From Trametes villosa (taxonomy: Eukaryota; Basidiomycota; Agaricomycetes; Polyporales; Polyporaceae), in assembly GCA_002964805.2 (NCBI GenBank), contig PUDQ02000102.1:186001-250000 (forward strand): a DNA stretch of 64,000 nt. Direction: 5' to 3'. The number at the start of each line of letters is the position of its first letter. Within the stretch, counting starts at the first letter, position 1. A program made the position numbers and the translations under genes. Shown in pieces: positions 35,607-46,166 of this stretch. Under the pieces are notes generated by a model that was not told the DNA's origin, did not search any database, and saw nothing but the letters and a program-made list of their open reading frames with translations.

Positions 35607-35742
35607 AGCGGGACCTTATTCCATACAACACATACTACGTAACGTGTAAGTCTTTGAATGGGATGAGATACATTCCAACGGAAGAGCACGACGGCCGCCC
35701 CCAAGTTACCGCCCTTAACGCAACATGCACTTGAAGTCCCCT

Positions 35743-36890
35743 CTACCACTCATCGTCGTCAGTCTCCCAGAGCCTTCCCCGAAGCCTACCCACCCGCGCG
35801 AGCCGCCTAATCCGCCGTAAAAATCGCAGGTCGCGGCGGATGATTTCCACCTGGCTCTCGATGACGACGCGCGCGACTTGCATAGGGTAGAACTTGGGGC
35901 CTGCGGGCTCGGGAGTATCGACCAATACGTCTCCTATGTCGACCTGCAGCGTCGATCGCAACAGAGCCAGTCCGCCAGAAACAGGGGACAGGAGGTCGTT
36001 CCCATGAAATAGCGGGTAAATCGCGTCGTGGCGTGGCCCGGGTAAGAGTGGATCGATGCGCTCTGCAGTACCGTCCTGACCGAAGTAGTCTAAACAAGAG
36101 GAGAGAGAAGAGACGAGGGATGTAGCGTGGTGCACTTCTTGCAGGACGTGTTCAGCGGAATCTAAACTCGCGTTCATGGAAAGCACGACGATGTGGTCGA
36201 ATCGCGTCCCCCGTTCGAGCTGGCGGCCAGCGGTGATGAAGCGCATGCCATCCAGCACCGCAAGTCCGGTAGTCACGGTACTCTGAATGGATGCGATGCT
36301 AAACGGCCATCAGTCCGGGGGGATGACCGTCGAGGCACAAAGGGTGCTTACCGTGCTATCGCCGTCTCAATATGCAGGACGATGTTCCCCAACGAAACCA
36401 GTAGCTCGCGTGACCGATCGCGAATACCTGATAGTACTTCGATCGCCTCCTGCTGCTGGGCGTCGGTGCGCTGTCGCGTGTCGGATCGCAGAGGAATGGA
36501 GTTGCTGAGGCTGGAGGCGATGTCGGCGGCGCGTTGGATGGAGAGGATGGCTGTGAACATTCGCGGGGTAGGTGAATAGCGGGCCAATTGGCTGACGAAA
36601 ACCCGCTGCGAAACACTGATATGCTGGAGAACGAAGCTGCCGTGTAGATCGCCCCCTTCTGAGGTCGGAGGGCAGACACGAGGCACAATGGGGAGCGGCG
36701 AAACCTGGCACAACATCGCAGTGGCGATTCGATAGATTGAACGCGAGGACGCCGATATGTGCGTGGCGAGCGGATTGGTGCGCAGGTCGTCCACATATAT
36801 TCCGAAGAGCAAGAGGGGGGCGTATATGGCGAAGAGCGGGAGAACAAAGGCAGATGACAGGGAGAGAATCAAGATCCACAAAAAGCGCAT
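35743..36890 (-). CDS. Membrane-anchored coiled-coil protein, left arm only
   Basis: Two or three exons. The N-terminus MRFLWILILSLSSAFVLP runs into a second hydrophobic stretch (LFAIYAPLLLFGIYV), so one long or two short membrane segments lie within residues 1-33. A helical, polar region follows (AILSIQRAADIASSLSNS, QQEAIEVLSGIRDRSRELLV). After an intron (donor after ETAIAR) come IASIQSTVTTGLAVLDG, a further helical stretch, and the very basic tail RRDLRFLRRIRRLARVGRLR, ending in the acidic WETDDDEW. I do not recognise the family. It is the last gene on the left arm; the mirror position on the right arm is taken by the transposase gene. Function unknown. Confidence 0.6.
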
Positions 36891-37095
36891 AGTTGGTACT
36901 ACAATTCTGCTGCCAGCCGATGTCAGTAGATTTCATGGTAAGCCTGCTGGAGGAATATACGCACACTGTGGACGGGCTGGGTGATGGTGGGATGTAGGAG
37001 GGAAGTATGTTGCCCCGCGGTACGCATGCCCCCTTTCATGTGCTAGACACGTGATTACGGCGCATCCCTCGCGGATTTCCCTACGCGTCGGCCTC

Positions 37096-37365
37096 CTACT
37101 GTCGACTATAAGGCCGCCATGTACTGTTGAACTCGCGGATAAGACCTGAGGTGTACAATGAGATGATCACGAGCATACCAAGAGAGCAATTGATCGCGTC
37201 GCAGAAGCCCCGATAGAACTCAGTTTGTTGAACCAGACGTTGTCCCTTTCCGCGCAAGAACATAGCCTCTTCCTCTCCACGTATGAACGTTATGGTGATG
37301 GTGTCCGTATACGAACAGCGAGAGAAGGGCGAATAAGCGCCAGGGGTTCTGAGAGCATCTCCCAA
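37096..37365 (-). CDS. Small putative membrane protein or exon
   Basis: An open frame of about 90 residues holds AINCSLGMLVIISLYTSGLI, a likely membrane helix, close to its C-terminus. A spliced 5' extension to about 37465 is possible (donor GTACCT, acceptor GAGCAG). It lies between two minus-strand genes of the left arm and might be a lost exon of either. Nothing recognisable; low confidence. Confidence 0.3.
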   Translation of the reverse strand: MGDALRTPGAYSPFSRCSYTDTITITFIRGEEEAMFLRGKGQRLVQQTEFYRGFCDAINCSLGMLVIISLYTSGLIREFNSTWRPYSRQ

Positions 37366-37526
37366 ATTGAGCGCCGTGAGCGCTGCTCGGCAGTCAGCGC
37401 TCGTCAGCGCCTAGGTACCTCGGAGGTCGCGGCGACAAGGACATTCAGATACACGTTCTGCAGGCTACTAATGTACAACAAACCCCCAAAACTTCGGCCC
37501 TCCCACAAGTCCCCCTCACCATCCAG

Positions 37527-38852
37527 CTAGTATGAATAGGCCCTAGCAAGCAGCTCGCTTCCGCGGAGGAGGCGAACATACTGTGTGAGCATCTCTACGA
37601 TCGGCTCGGAAAGCTGCGATTATCCGTAGTCAGTCTCCATGAAGTACGGTGAGGTGGGAAATCCAACCTGCAACATCTCAGTGCAGCTCGCGCGGATGTG
37701 CTCGTACCCATCGAAAGCCTTGCGTAGGAGTCCGACGGGAATCTCTCTCCCATCCGCACCGGGGAGCGTGGCAGGAGTAGCTAGCGCGGACGCTTCGAGC
37801 TCCTGTAGACCAGAAGACTCGATGAGGTACACGCGCGGCACCAGGGAGGAAACATACCCGAATGAGAATGAGGGCGGCCTCGTGAGAGATCTTCTTGGAA
37901 CAGGCGCGATCACGCAGATCGTCGAACTTCGCGAGCTCTCGTTCGAACTCTTCCAACGCGACGTACTCACTTGGGAGGGAGCACCACGCTATCCCGTCGT
38001 CGATGGCGAGCTGCATAGAGTCCTGAATGATCGTAGCCCGCTCTTGAGCGAGAGCAGACAGCACTGTGAAGGGCGCCGTCGCCTGCTGTTCGACTTGGCT
38101 CCTAGTGAGCTTCCGAGCGCTCAGCAGTTGTTGGCACCACTTTGAGTCGCGCTGCGCACAATCACGGGTCAACAAGCAGCGCATCAGAGGTTTCCGCAGC
38201 TTACCTCGTACGCGATGACATAGAAAGCCGGTTTGAAGGTATCGAAGAGATCCTTCACCTGTTTGGCTTGGAGGGATAGCTGGTCGCTGCACCGCACGAG
38301 GTCGGGGAGCGACTTGCGCATGAAGACGCGGTCAGCGAGAGCAAGTCGACCCTCTCTGACCAGAACGTCGTGGAGCGTGGTACACTGGACGACGAAAGTC
38401 AACGAATAGCTTCTTCCAAAGCTAGATCGAGACTAACCTCCTCGAGGAGCGCGTTCATGCGACGATTGTCGTCGAGGGCCGTGATCACCATTGTAACCAA
38501 GAGCTGCATGGCGACGGAACTATGCGGACCGTCGCCATCTCCCCCTTCCGCATAGAGATGCTTGAGGTTGTGCCCTGCGCTTTGTAGGTCGTGCTTGACG
38601 TTCTGGCGATATTCTTTGTTCACGGCTGCGAGCCTAGAAGCGAAGATGCGGGGCCACTGCTGCCTGTCAGCGGGGAGGGAGTACGACTCTTGAAGTCTAG
38701 AACGGCGGTACAGATCAGTTGAGAATATCGACATGGAGGGAGGAGGATACTAGCCTGGCGACGCCTTTGTCAAATACTACGACAGCGTTGCGCACTGCGT
38801 CCTCGCGCTCCTGGAGACTGTTCAGCACATCTTCCAGAGGTATGTCCGACAT
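37527..38852 (-). CDS. Outer coiled-coil paralogue, left arm (pair of 55591-56867)
   Basis: A spliced, all-helical protein of about 380 residues. Landmarks, with the right-arm partner in brackets: start MSDIPLEDVLNSLQEREDAV (MIDVDVALGIMHEKEMAI); NKEYRQNVKHDL (NKQYRISVKNDL); FMRKSLPDLVRCSDQ (RLRRSMPTLRKGIQQ); RKAFDGYEHIRASC (REAFAQFKRIHMVC); last exon LSEPIVEMLTQYVRLLRG (LLRPIRETLRANTDGLRG). Introns lie at matching places, for example just before the RL(R)Q motif and before the last exon. No catalytic motif, signal peptide or membrane helix is seen. I do not know this family. Because order, spacing and introns are shared while residues differ widely, this is an old paralogue, not a recent copy. 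Confidence 0.7.
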
Positions 38853-39317
38853 CGACGAAGAGCAGATCTTTCGTGGTACTCGACAATCTTTGTGCTCAGT
38901 GGCGCAGTGCGCGGTGGTGAGTGAGAAAGCGAAGACAAGGTAAGCACTGTCCACCGCGTGCCACTCAACCACTCGGGATATCCCTCTCCACGCGTGCCGC
39001 AACGTGCACACAGGTCCTGTCACACCATCCCGTGAGCGATTCTATCACAAACGGTTCAGAATATACCTGAGACTCACGGCGCAGCATTCACGATGGCTGT
39101 TGTAGCTTTCAAGTTGACTAGCCACGAACCTACTGCATTCGCGCAGATTTCGATCGCGTAGCGTTGCGCCGCGGCAGGCTGAAAGATGAGTTCGATGCTC
39201 TGTTTAGTCTTGCATGCGCTCGCCATTCCGCTCGATACACCGCGAACATGCCAGGCTTGTAATGGCCCGGAGCCAGAGGGCTTGAGGTACAGAGCGACTG
39301 AGGACTAAGTAGTGATG

Positions 39318-39347
39318 GGCGTGCGAATCAGCAGCGACTCGCACGCC
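39318..39347. repeat. Perfect 9-bp hairpin
   Basis: GGCGTGCGA at 39318 and its exact reverse complement TCGCACGCC at 39339 enclose 12 bases. It lies in the gap between the two arm genes. Similar GCGACTCGC words occur near 34183 and 55220. Confidence 0.4.
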
Positions 39348-39576
39348 GAGGACTTTGAAGTCCCGACGGCCATTAGTGTCGCGCGCTTTCTGATGCGTAT
39401 CGCGGCGGATTCCCAAGTTGGCGGGCGTGCCCGACCCCGCCCAACCCCAACTATCTTCTCCACCTACAGTCACCCCGCCCTACCCTCTTCTTGCGCTTCC
39501 GCCTCCGTCCACAACCTGGAACGACAGACCGCTTACGCTCATTACCCCGCCGACTGGCCCTCACATTCTCTCAACT

Positions 39577-40044
39577 ATGAACGACCCGACAGCCTCGTGA
39601 GCCTCTGTTTCCATGGGTCAAAATTTTGTACTCGAGCTGACGCGGCTGGAACCGCTCACCAGCGACATTTTCGTGACCGATATCGCGTTTCGCAGCAGCC
39701 AGGAAGAGCGCGCTCACTTTAACGCCCTCCGGCTTCGGCTTCAGATGCTGTCGACTGTATACAAGGAGCTCGGGGCTCTCCTGGACTCCCTACATACGAT
39801 GCAGTCGGGGATAGAAACCCAAGTGGTCGAGCTCCAATCATACATCTCTACCTTGGCTCCTCAGATCGAAGGAGACGAGATTCCGTTGCCCCAGTCTAAG
39901 GTGGTCACGAAGAGGACGGACCAGTCCCTGCGTGGCAAACCCGGCTGGCGTTCAAAGCGTAAAATCACGGTAAGCCTGTCCACTATATGCGAGAGCTGTG
40001 TCTCAAGTCTGCAGAGTATCTTCAAGGGGCTCTCCCGCACGTAA
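39577..40044 (+). CDS. Small helical protein on the left arm, plus strand
   Basis: The body reads DIFVTDIAFRSSQEERAHF and then a heptad-like stretch (LRLRLQMLSTVYKELGALL, LHTMQSGIETQVVELQSYI). It may begin at ATG 39577 (MNDPTAS), joined by a 65-base intron (GTGAGC..CACCAG), or at ATG 39613. The end at 40044 may also be an intron read-through. It is the only plus-strand gene of the left arm outside the inner pair, and I find no mirror partner. Coiled-coil content suggests a binding role; nothing more can be said. Confidence 0.35.
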
Positions 40045-40464
40045 CTTCGGGGATCAAGTCCACCCCGTACCCCGGTTTCCGCCTCTCGTTCCCAGTGTCG
40101 CCGTCGCTCCTTGCACCGTACCTCGATTTGCTCTACTACATCCGCTTTACTACACTATCGCTGTCGTGTTACCGCCGCTACCTTCTCTTCGTGCTCCGCA
40201 TTGCACCGTCACCGTCCCGTCTATTCGCCCCGCTAACACCCCACATTTCGCTATCGTCAGGACTTGGATTGGAGTTGAGGTTCGCTTATGTTACCTTGTC
40301 TTCGTATACCACCTCGGTCATATGTTGTTCGCCATCCCGCCCAATAGGCGAACTCGTGCATCGCTCATTTCACACCGAGCCGCAATAGTCGGGACGTGTA
40401 TGGATTCGTCGGACAAACAGGGTAATGTACACAGGGCTTCGGAGAACGGACCAGGTTTATGGAT

Positions 40465-41678
40465 CTAGGACGGCACGATGACATGAAGGAGTGAGCGGAT
40501 AAGGACGAGAAGGATTCGGATGACCCCGAACATGACGTTGGCGCAAAGCGACACCACGACGGCATATCCGGGCGTATAGCCCGAATACTGCCCGCCGTGA
40601 AACATGTACGCGTCGAAGTCTTGCGTGGCCCGTTGAGTCGTCAGACTTTCCGGGAGATGTTGAGCGATCATACGAAGTTCGTCGACGAAGACGGCGGGGG
40701 ACACAGGATTGAAAACCTGTCGGCAACCGGTGGGCTAGCGCGCCCGGATGAGAGGCTTAGAACGTACCTCATCGGCGGGTACTCCTACGAGGACAATGCG
40801 AGCTTCTCCGACGTTGTCAAGGCATTCGCGGTCGATGAACCCTATACGAAAGTGTTAGACGCGTGGGTACTGAGATCGGGAACCGTAACTATGCTCACAA
40901 ATCAGCGCTTTGGCGAGGATTGCGCGCAGTGTCTCTTCGGGGATGGTCAAATCCTCGCGGTTCTGACCGGAGTAGAGGCGCTAGTAAGGCGGTCATTTGG
41001 ATGAGCGGGAGAGAGGTCGTGGACAGTACTCACCGTAGCCAGGGAGACGCGGTTGGCAAGGACATCGAGAATGAAACGAGAGGTGGTGGTGGGCGGGTAG
41101 ACTGCGGGCCCTTCCCGTCGAGTGGGCGTCGCGAGGGGTACGTCCTGGGGCGCTGCGCTATGGCGAACAGAAAACGAAGGCTCGCGAGAGGCACGGCTTA
41201 ACGCGATGCCGTCGACATCTCGGTCGCTGAGAGGAAGGAACTCGCACTGTATGGGGATGGTGAGCTGCAGCTCAACGCGGGCATGAGCATGACAATGACT
41301 ACGCACGTCGCTTTCAGCATCGGCCATTTCGACGTCCGAGCTAAGCTGCTGAGCTCCAGAGGCCGAGCTGGGGACGGAATCCGGCATGATACGGGCCTCG
41401 TCGAGAGAACGAGTGTCCCCGTGAGGCTGCGGGGCGACGTCGTTCGGTGGCTCGCCCCGTTCAAGGCGTGCAAACCAGGTGTCCGGGTTGAGCGCACAAT
41501 GCTCCTTCAGGGCGGCATCGTTATCCCACGCAGGAGTTGGGTTGCTTCTGGGCTCCCGATTGACGTTGCGGAGAGCCTCGTAGCGGGCAAACCCAGCATC
41601 TGGATTGAGCGCACAGTGCTCTTGCAGAGCGGCGTCGTAGTCCCACTCCAGAGCGCTGTTGTTGCTGTTGTGCTCCAT
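40465..41678 (-). CDS. Arm membrane-protein paralogue, left (pair of 53849-55066)
   Basis: Four exons and about 360 residues. The first nine codons (MEHNSNNSA) lie inside the inner inverted repeat and are the same in the right-arm partner. Just after the repeat edge the protein reads LEWDYDAALQEHCALNPDAGF (partner PPFDYAAAMEEHHAKFPDSAF). Here this motif occurs twice: WDNDAALKEHCALNPDTWF follows. After a disordered middle comes a conserved core: SRFILDVLANRVSLATV (partner RRWVRFLENPRSVAIL), LRAILAKALIWFIDRECL (LRYLFKDAIDWYLKEHGI). A C-terminal hydrophobic segment (AVVVSLCANVMFGVIRILLV) should span a membrane, and the protein ends HVIVPS. No known domain. Introns follow SLATV, AKALI and PADE. 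The order core-then-membrane-tail is shared with the partner. Confidence 0.72.
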
Positions 41679-43034
41679 GACGGTCTGGGAGGTGAAGATG
41701 GCTGATGGAAGGGTGGATGGCGATGAAAGGAGAGCGGGGGAATGGGCGGTCGTTGGACGGGATGTTCAAGAGCGCGTTGAGAGGTGCTGGGAGTGGCACC
41801 TTCCTATCCTCACCGCTCCGGGCACGAGATAGACATGAGGCCCAGGATTGTGCGTGCGCGTACATCACAGCCGATCGGGCTTCCCAGCCGTTCGCCGGAG
41901 GTCAGTCGAACCCTGTATCGTGGTGCCCTGGAGACGGCGCGACGGCGCGCTGCCTCCTCGGACGGGATAGGTTCCCTACAGACAGGTAGCCCGTTCAGGG
42001 AATTCCCGAGTGGCACATAAGCACACGACGTACCCGAACTTGAGCATCGAGGCGCGCCGCCCAATCCAGAGCTGGGACCGTCGGCCATGACGCTACCATG
42101 AGGACGGCGTACCAGGACCGCCGGTTTCATTTGGCGCCGCAGAACAAAGGCAAGCCGTGGCGGATGCGAAACGACGGGTCCCATGGGCGAACTCCACCTC
42201 GGGCTTCTACCTGTAGGATGGCCTCGGTGCGCCATGGCGGGGCCTGGAATGAGAGCATGGCCGGTGTGTATTAATGGAGTAGCCGACGAGAGAACTCACC
42301 GTCCGAAGCATCGTGGGGGATGGCACCCAGCACGAGACCGTCGAAGCCCCGTCCTGTGCATGCTGGGGTTGATGCAGGCCGAATGTACGTGCCCTCGTTC
42401 CGTATGGATCGGACCGATATCCACAGGAGATATCGTGCCACGAGCTCGGATTGGCCGGATTGATCTCCGCGCGGAGGCAGGCGAAATAACGTCGTATACA
42501 GTCGTCCAGGGGATAGCGAGAGGGCGGACAGACGAGGCAGCAGTATATGCTAGGAGTAATCGTGCATGGTCGGGATTAAGTCTGAATAAGCGCTCGAGAA
42601 AGCTTGTGAAAGCGAAGGGGATTATCACCAAATCCAGCAATCCAGCTAATCCGGCCACAATCCGCAGGGAGTCGCGCCTCCGGGGACTCTGCGCGAAAGT
42701 CACAATGTGACGTAACCAGCTGCTTTTGGGCGGCTCCCGCATAATTCTGCTCCTTTCGCTTCTAGTTGTTGGTCCGCCAACCTTAACCTCGTAGGTTATT
42801 CACCGACCGTCTCCGCACGTTGCGGTGTGCTCCCTCCCTCTCCCTCACACCTTCACTAGACCACGCTACCACCGGAGAAGCTACCTCGCAATCCTTTGTC
42901 CTCAGAACACCTGCCGCATATATCATGGCTCTCGGGACGCGCAACGCTCTCAGCCCCCCGCCGCCTCCAAGCTTTCCTCGATAGCCTCCTCTCGCCTTTG
43001 TTCGCCCGTCCGCCTACTCGCCCTCGACAATGCC
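41652..43034 (+). repeat. Inner inverted repeat, left arm (1,383 bp)
   Basis: Reverse complement of 52493-53875, the same length to the base. I found no difference in any stretch I compared, and every open frame in the two copies gives the same protein. The left edge lies nine codons into the outward gene (start codon 41678); the right edge lies two bases after the start codon of the inward gene (43030). It therefore is the whole intergenic, 5' control region of a divergent gene pair, plus the first codons of both. Confidence 0.95.
42296..42742 (-). CDS. Putative membrane peptide gene inside inner repeat, left copy
   Basis: An open frame of 148 residues begins MREPPKSSWLRHIVTFAQSP and has a strong membrane helix (VAGLAGLLDLVIIPFAFTSF, about residues 30-50). 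It continues as a polar region and may splice near its end to a further exon (donor GTGAGT at about 42300). The same frame lies on the other strand of the right arm. With no homologue known to me, it is a candidate only; it could instead be transcribed leader sequence. Confidence 0.35.
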   Translation of the reverse strand: MREPPKSSWLRHIVTFAQSPRRRDSLRIVAGLAGLLDLVIIPFAFTSFLERLFRLNPDHARLLLAYTAASSVRPLAIPWTTVYDVISPASARRSIRPIRARGTISPVDIGPIHTERGHVHSACINPSMHRTGLRRSRAGCHPPRCFGR

Positions 43035-43970
43035 GTACGCTACCTACCTCAGTCGTAAGTGCGATCATGAAGTACTAGACCTAGTCCTAACTCCCTCCAT
43101 CATTCACCTACAGGTCTTCAGCGAGCCCTTGGCGACCTTGCGAAACAAGACAAGGAGTCCGCCTCCTACCTCGAGATTGAACAGAACAGTGCGTCCTGGA
43201 CGACCATCTCGTGCGACGCCATCACTCACACGCCTACAGTTCGCGCCCAGTACCGGAGCGATAATGTGACGCACGGGCCGCGGTATCGCGACCACATCCT
43301 CGACGCGTTGATGCGAGAGGTGCGTCTTGTAGATATCCGCTTGCGCGGTACCCTTCATCCCAGCGTCCCCCTAGGCCCGTTCTCGTCGCGTGATCATGGA
43401 CGTAGCATCCGGCTCTGCGCGCGTCTTGATGACCCCTGCGGGCCTTCTCTTGTACGTACTTCGTCTGGGTACTGTCCTGCTATGCTAATGACGATGGTGG
43501 CAGCTATAAGGAGCTAGGCACAATCCCTTTGTACGACGCCGATCATCCGCGTATGAGGTACATGACTATACGAAAGGTGTGTTTCGATGCTCTTGCCCCT
43601 GTGTGCTCGCTGATGGACAGTGGCCTACTTAGCTCCGTGGCCATTCTCGGGTCCTGCGCGACGTAATCGGGGAGATAGGGCGTATCTTCGCCGAGTTTCG
43701 CCCTGATCACGTCCCGCGCGAAGATGGCAGCGATCTTCCTGACGCGGTAAGTGCTTCTCTGTAACTTACACACATCTCCTCAACGTCGACGCAGATCCAA
43801 GACGTTCGCAATGATATAGACCATCTGAAAGCTCAGGTATGTGTGCGCGCCTTCGCTCGCGAGTTAGATGACTAATTTACCGCCGTCAGAATACCGAGCT
43901 CGAACTCGAACTTATGTTCGAGGAGGGTGACAAGCAGCGCTTGCTCCAGCGGTTGAGCCTAGTCGATTGA
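43030..43970 (+). CDS. Inward coiled-coil paralogue, left (pair of 51215-52497)
   Basis: Seven short exons give about 210 residues. The start codon sits at the very edge of the inner repeat (MP shared, then divergent). Exon 2 has SRLQRALGDLAKQDKESASY (partner ERLQQVLSHAVKNNQQY), then GPRYRDHILDALMRE (partner MSPYRSAVRDAVVEE), VLMTPAGLLLYKELG (partner LYLTPDGAYL), and a helical C-terminus with IQDVRNDIDHLKAQNTELEL ending RLSLVD. All introns are 47-60 bases with GT..AG. No domain known to me. It points to the centre, away from the outward membrane-protein gene with which it shares the 1.38-kb control region. Confidence 0.7.
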
Positions 43971-44315
43971 GCTTCAGGGAGAACCGGCAGGTGAGCGTAG
44001 TGAGGCGGTTTTGCGGCGAAGCGGTGGCGTATCCCGATGTACAGTCTTATATTTATAATCCAATCTACTCCCTACACCTACGTCTACATGCTCCGCTCTC
44101 GGGGTGGGCCTCTCTTCGCGTAGGTTGTAGTAAGGCACGTGAAGACATGCATGGTGGACTTCAAGCTCGCGTCGCCGGGCCACAAGCAGTGCAGCCCCCA
44201 CGAGCGTAGACGTAGACGTCTGAGTCTCTAGGTCTGGTCCGCGCACGTGCTCGAACCGTCTTGACTGAGCAGGCGCCCCGGATTGTGAGGACTATAAACC
44301 ATGATATTCCACACA

Positions 44316-45665
44316 TCACGCGTACAGCAAGCTATAAGGACAAGGACGTAACGAGACACTACACAGTCGCTGGGGAGCTCGGCAAGTGCGCCGCTGGAAA
44401 GCGCCTTGAGAGAAGTACTTCAAGCAATTCGACGCTGGACACTCACTGCTCGTCGACCCGGGCTCAGGAGAACGCTTCTTCTCCTGCGTCTTCTCCAGCT
44501 TCTTCGCGCGACCTTTGTAGGTGCGCATGGTATCCTTAGTGACCCACGACGGCTCTCCGTTGGCGCAAATGTTGAGGATATACCCCTTCAAGTACGGGTG
44601 GGGATGGCCGAGGTCGACCGAGAGCCACTGGGAGGCAGAAGTACGGAGCCAAGCCTGCTTGGTGCCGTGAGGGGATGAGTGGACGTACAGGTCGCCGAAG
44701 CGAGCCGTTTGGATCTCCGGGGGCGCAGAGAGGATGGCTTGGCTTTCCGACGAGAACCAGGTGGTCTTCTCGCCTCTGCTGCGAATGCCCCGCTCCTGAC
44801 GGGAGACGCTCATCTCACGCGAGTTGACGTCCGAGCTACTAACGACACAGGGGTAAGTATCATGTCCTCCCGCGACCCAGGAATGCCTACATGTGTGGCG
44901 CCTCAGGGGCTAACACGAAGGGCACCTCTGACGGGATAGATGGCGACGCGGGCCCGGGGGCGGGGGGTGATATAGTACCAGCCGAGACGGGGAGTGCGTT
45001 CGCCACTGTCCTGCTGCCACCGGTGTCCGTTGACTTGGAAGTAACAGGCGGGACCTGCGGCGCGATATCCTCCGCATGAGCCGCCGAGACGGTCGTAGCC
45101 TGGACAGCCTGATAATAGAGCTTTAATGCACTGTAGCATACGGGGAGGTCGGAGCGACATACACTTCGAGCCGGGAGAGGTACCGAGGTAGCGCGAGTGG
45201 GTTTGGCCCCTGGGTTGCCCGCGGGAGGCAAACTAGTACCGGGATGGTGAGAGGTGTCGTTCTGGGGATGTATCGAAGCGTTACTCACCCTTGAATCAAC
45301 CGCTGTTGCTGGACTAGATGGCGATGCCGCAGGATCACATACGAGGGCTTGAGCGGTTTGCCTTCGTCGCTCTCAAGCAGATATGCGGGGAACGGAGAGT
45401 ACTTTGCGTATATCGTGATCGGCTTGTCGGGCTCATACATGTTGACCTGGAAGTAGTGGCGAGGCTGCTGAGCAGGTGATGCGGGTTTGACGGAGGTTGA
45501 GATGATCCTGCAGCAACGCACCTGCGATTTTATACATCTCAAAGAGTGTCCCGTACAAAGAGCGGTTGGGTCGACAACTTGTCGGCAGACGTGGGCGTGG
45601 ACGTGAAGGGACAAGCTTTGTGGAGCCACGAGAGTGACCCGGCTCGGCCTTACCCATGGCCACAC
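44316..45665 (-). CDS. Unrecognised Pro/Ser-rich protein, element centre
   Basis: Several exons can be joined on the minus strand: PRHYFQVNMYEPDKPITIYA near 45450, then AKYSPFPAYLLESDEGKPLK; a Pro/Ala/Thr-rich exon (45285-44890); and, after a 52-base intron, GEKTTWFSSESQAILSAP, FGDLYVHSSPHGTKQAWL and GYILNICANGEPSWVTKDTM, followed by a Lys-rich helix. The last part has the look of a small beta domain found in transposon-linked hypothetical proteins of mushrooms, but I cannot name it. The start (45665) and the join near 45300 are uncertain; a very short apparent intron there may mean a frameshift and decay. Confidence 0.45.
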
Positions 45666-46166
45666 ACCTGGACCTCGGAGGAGATTGCCGGTCTAGATAA
45701 TCACACCGCCAGCCTCCGGACCGTGCTTCCGTAGCGGAAGCTGCACACGAGGAATTCATCACTGAACGAAGCGGCCGGATGGGATGAGCGAGATAATGCA
45801 ACATAAGGACAGTGGTACTACAAAGGAGTGGCTGTGGTACTACGAAGGAGTGGCTGAGGTCGGATGGTAGGAAGGTGGGGGCCACGACGATGGGCATAAT
45901 GTCACTACAAAGGAGTGCGGGATACGAAGGAGGGGCTAAGTCAGCGGGGCGCAGGCGCGGAAGAGATACACAGAACGGTGAGGGTGGAGCTGAGAAGCGG
46001 GGCGCGGACGTAGACAACGACGTGAGGTTCCGGGGTTACGAACAGAGGGGAAGGGCGCGACGACGGAACCATCTTCTGACGGCCTCTCGCGAGGGGGCCC
46101 TCAGAAGTAGAGGCCGAGAGGGTTGTGCTTGCCATTGTAGTCTCTGGCAAAGCTGTAGAGCGACTA

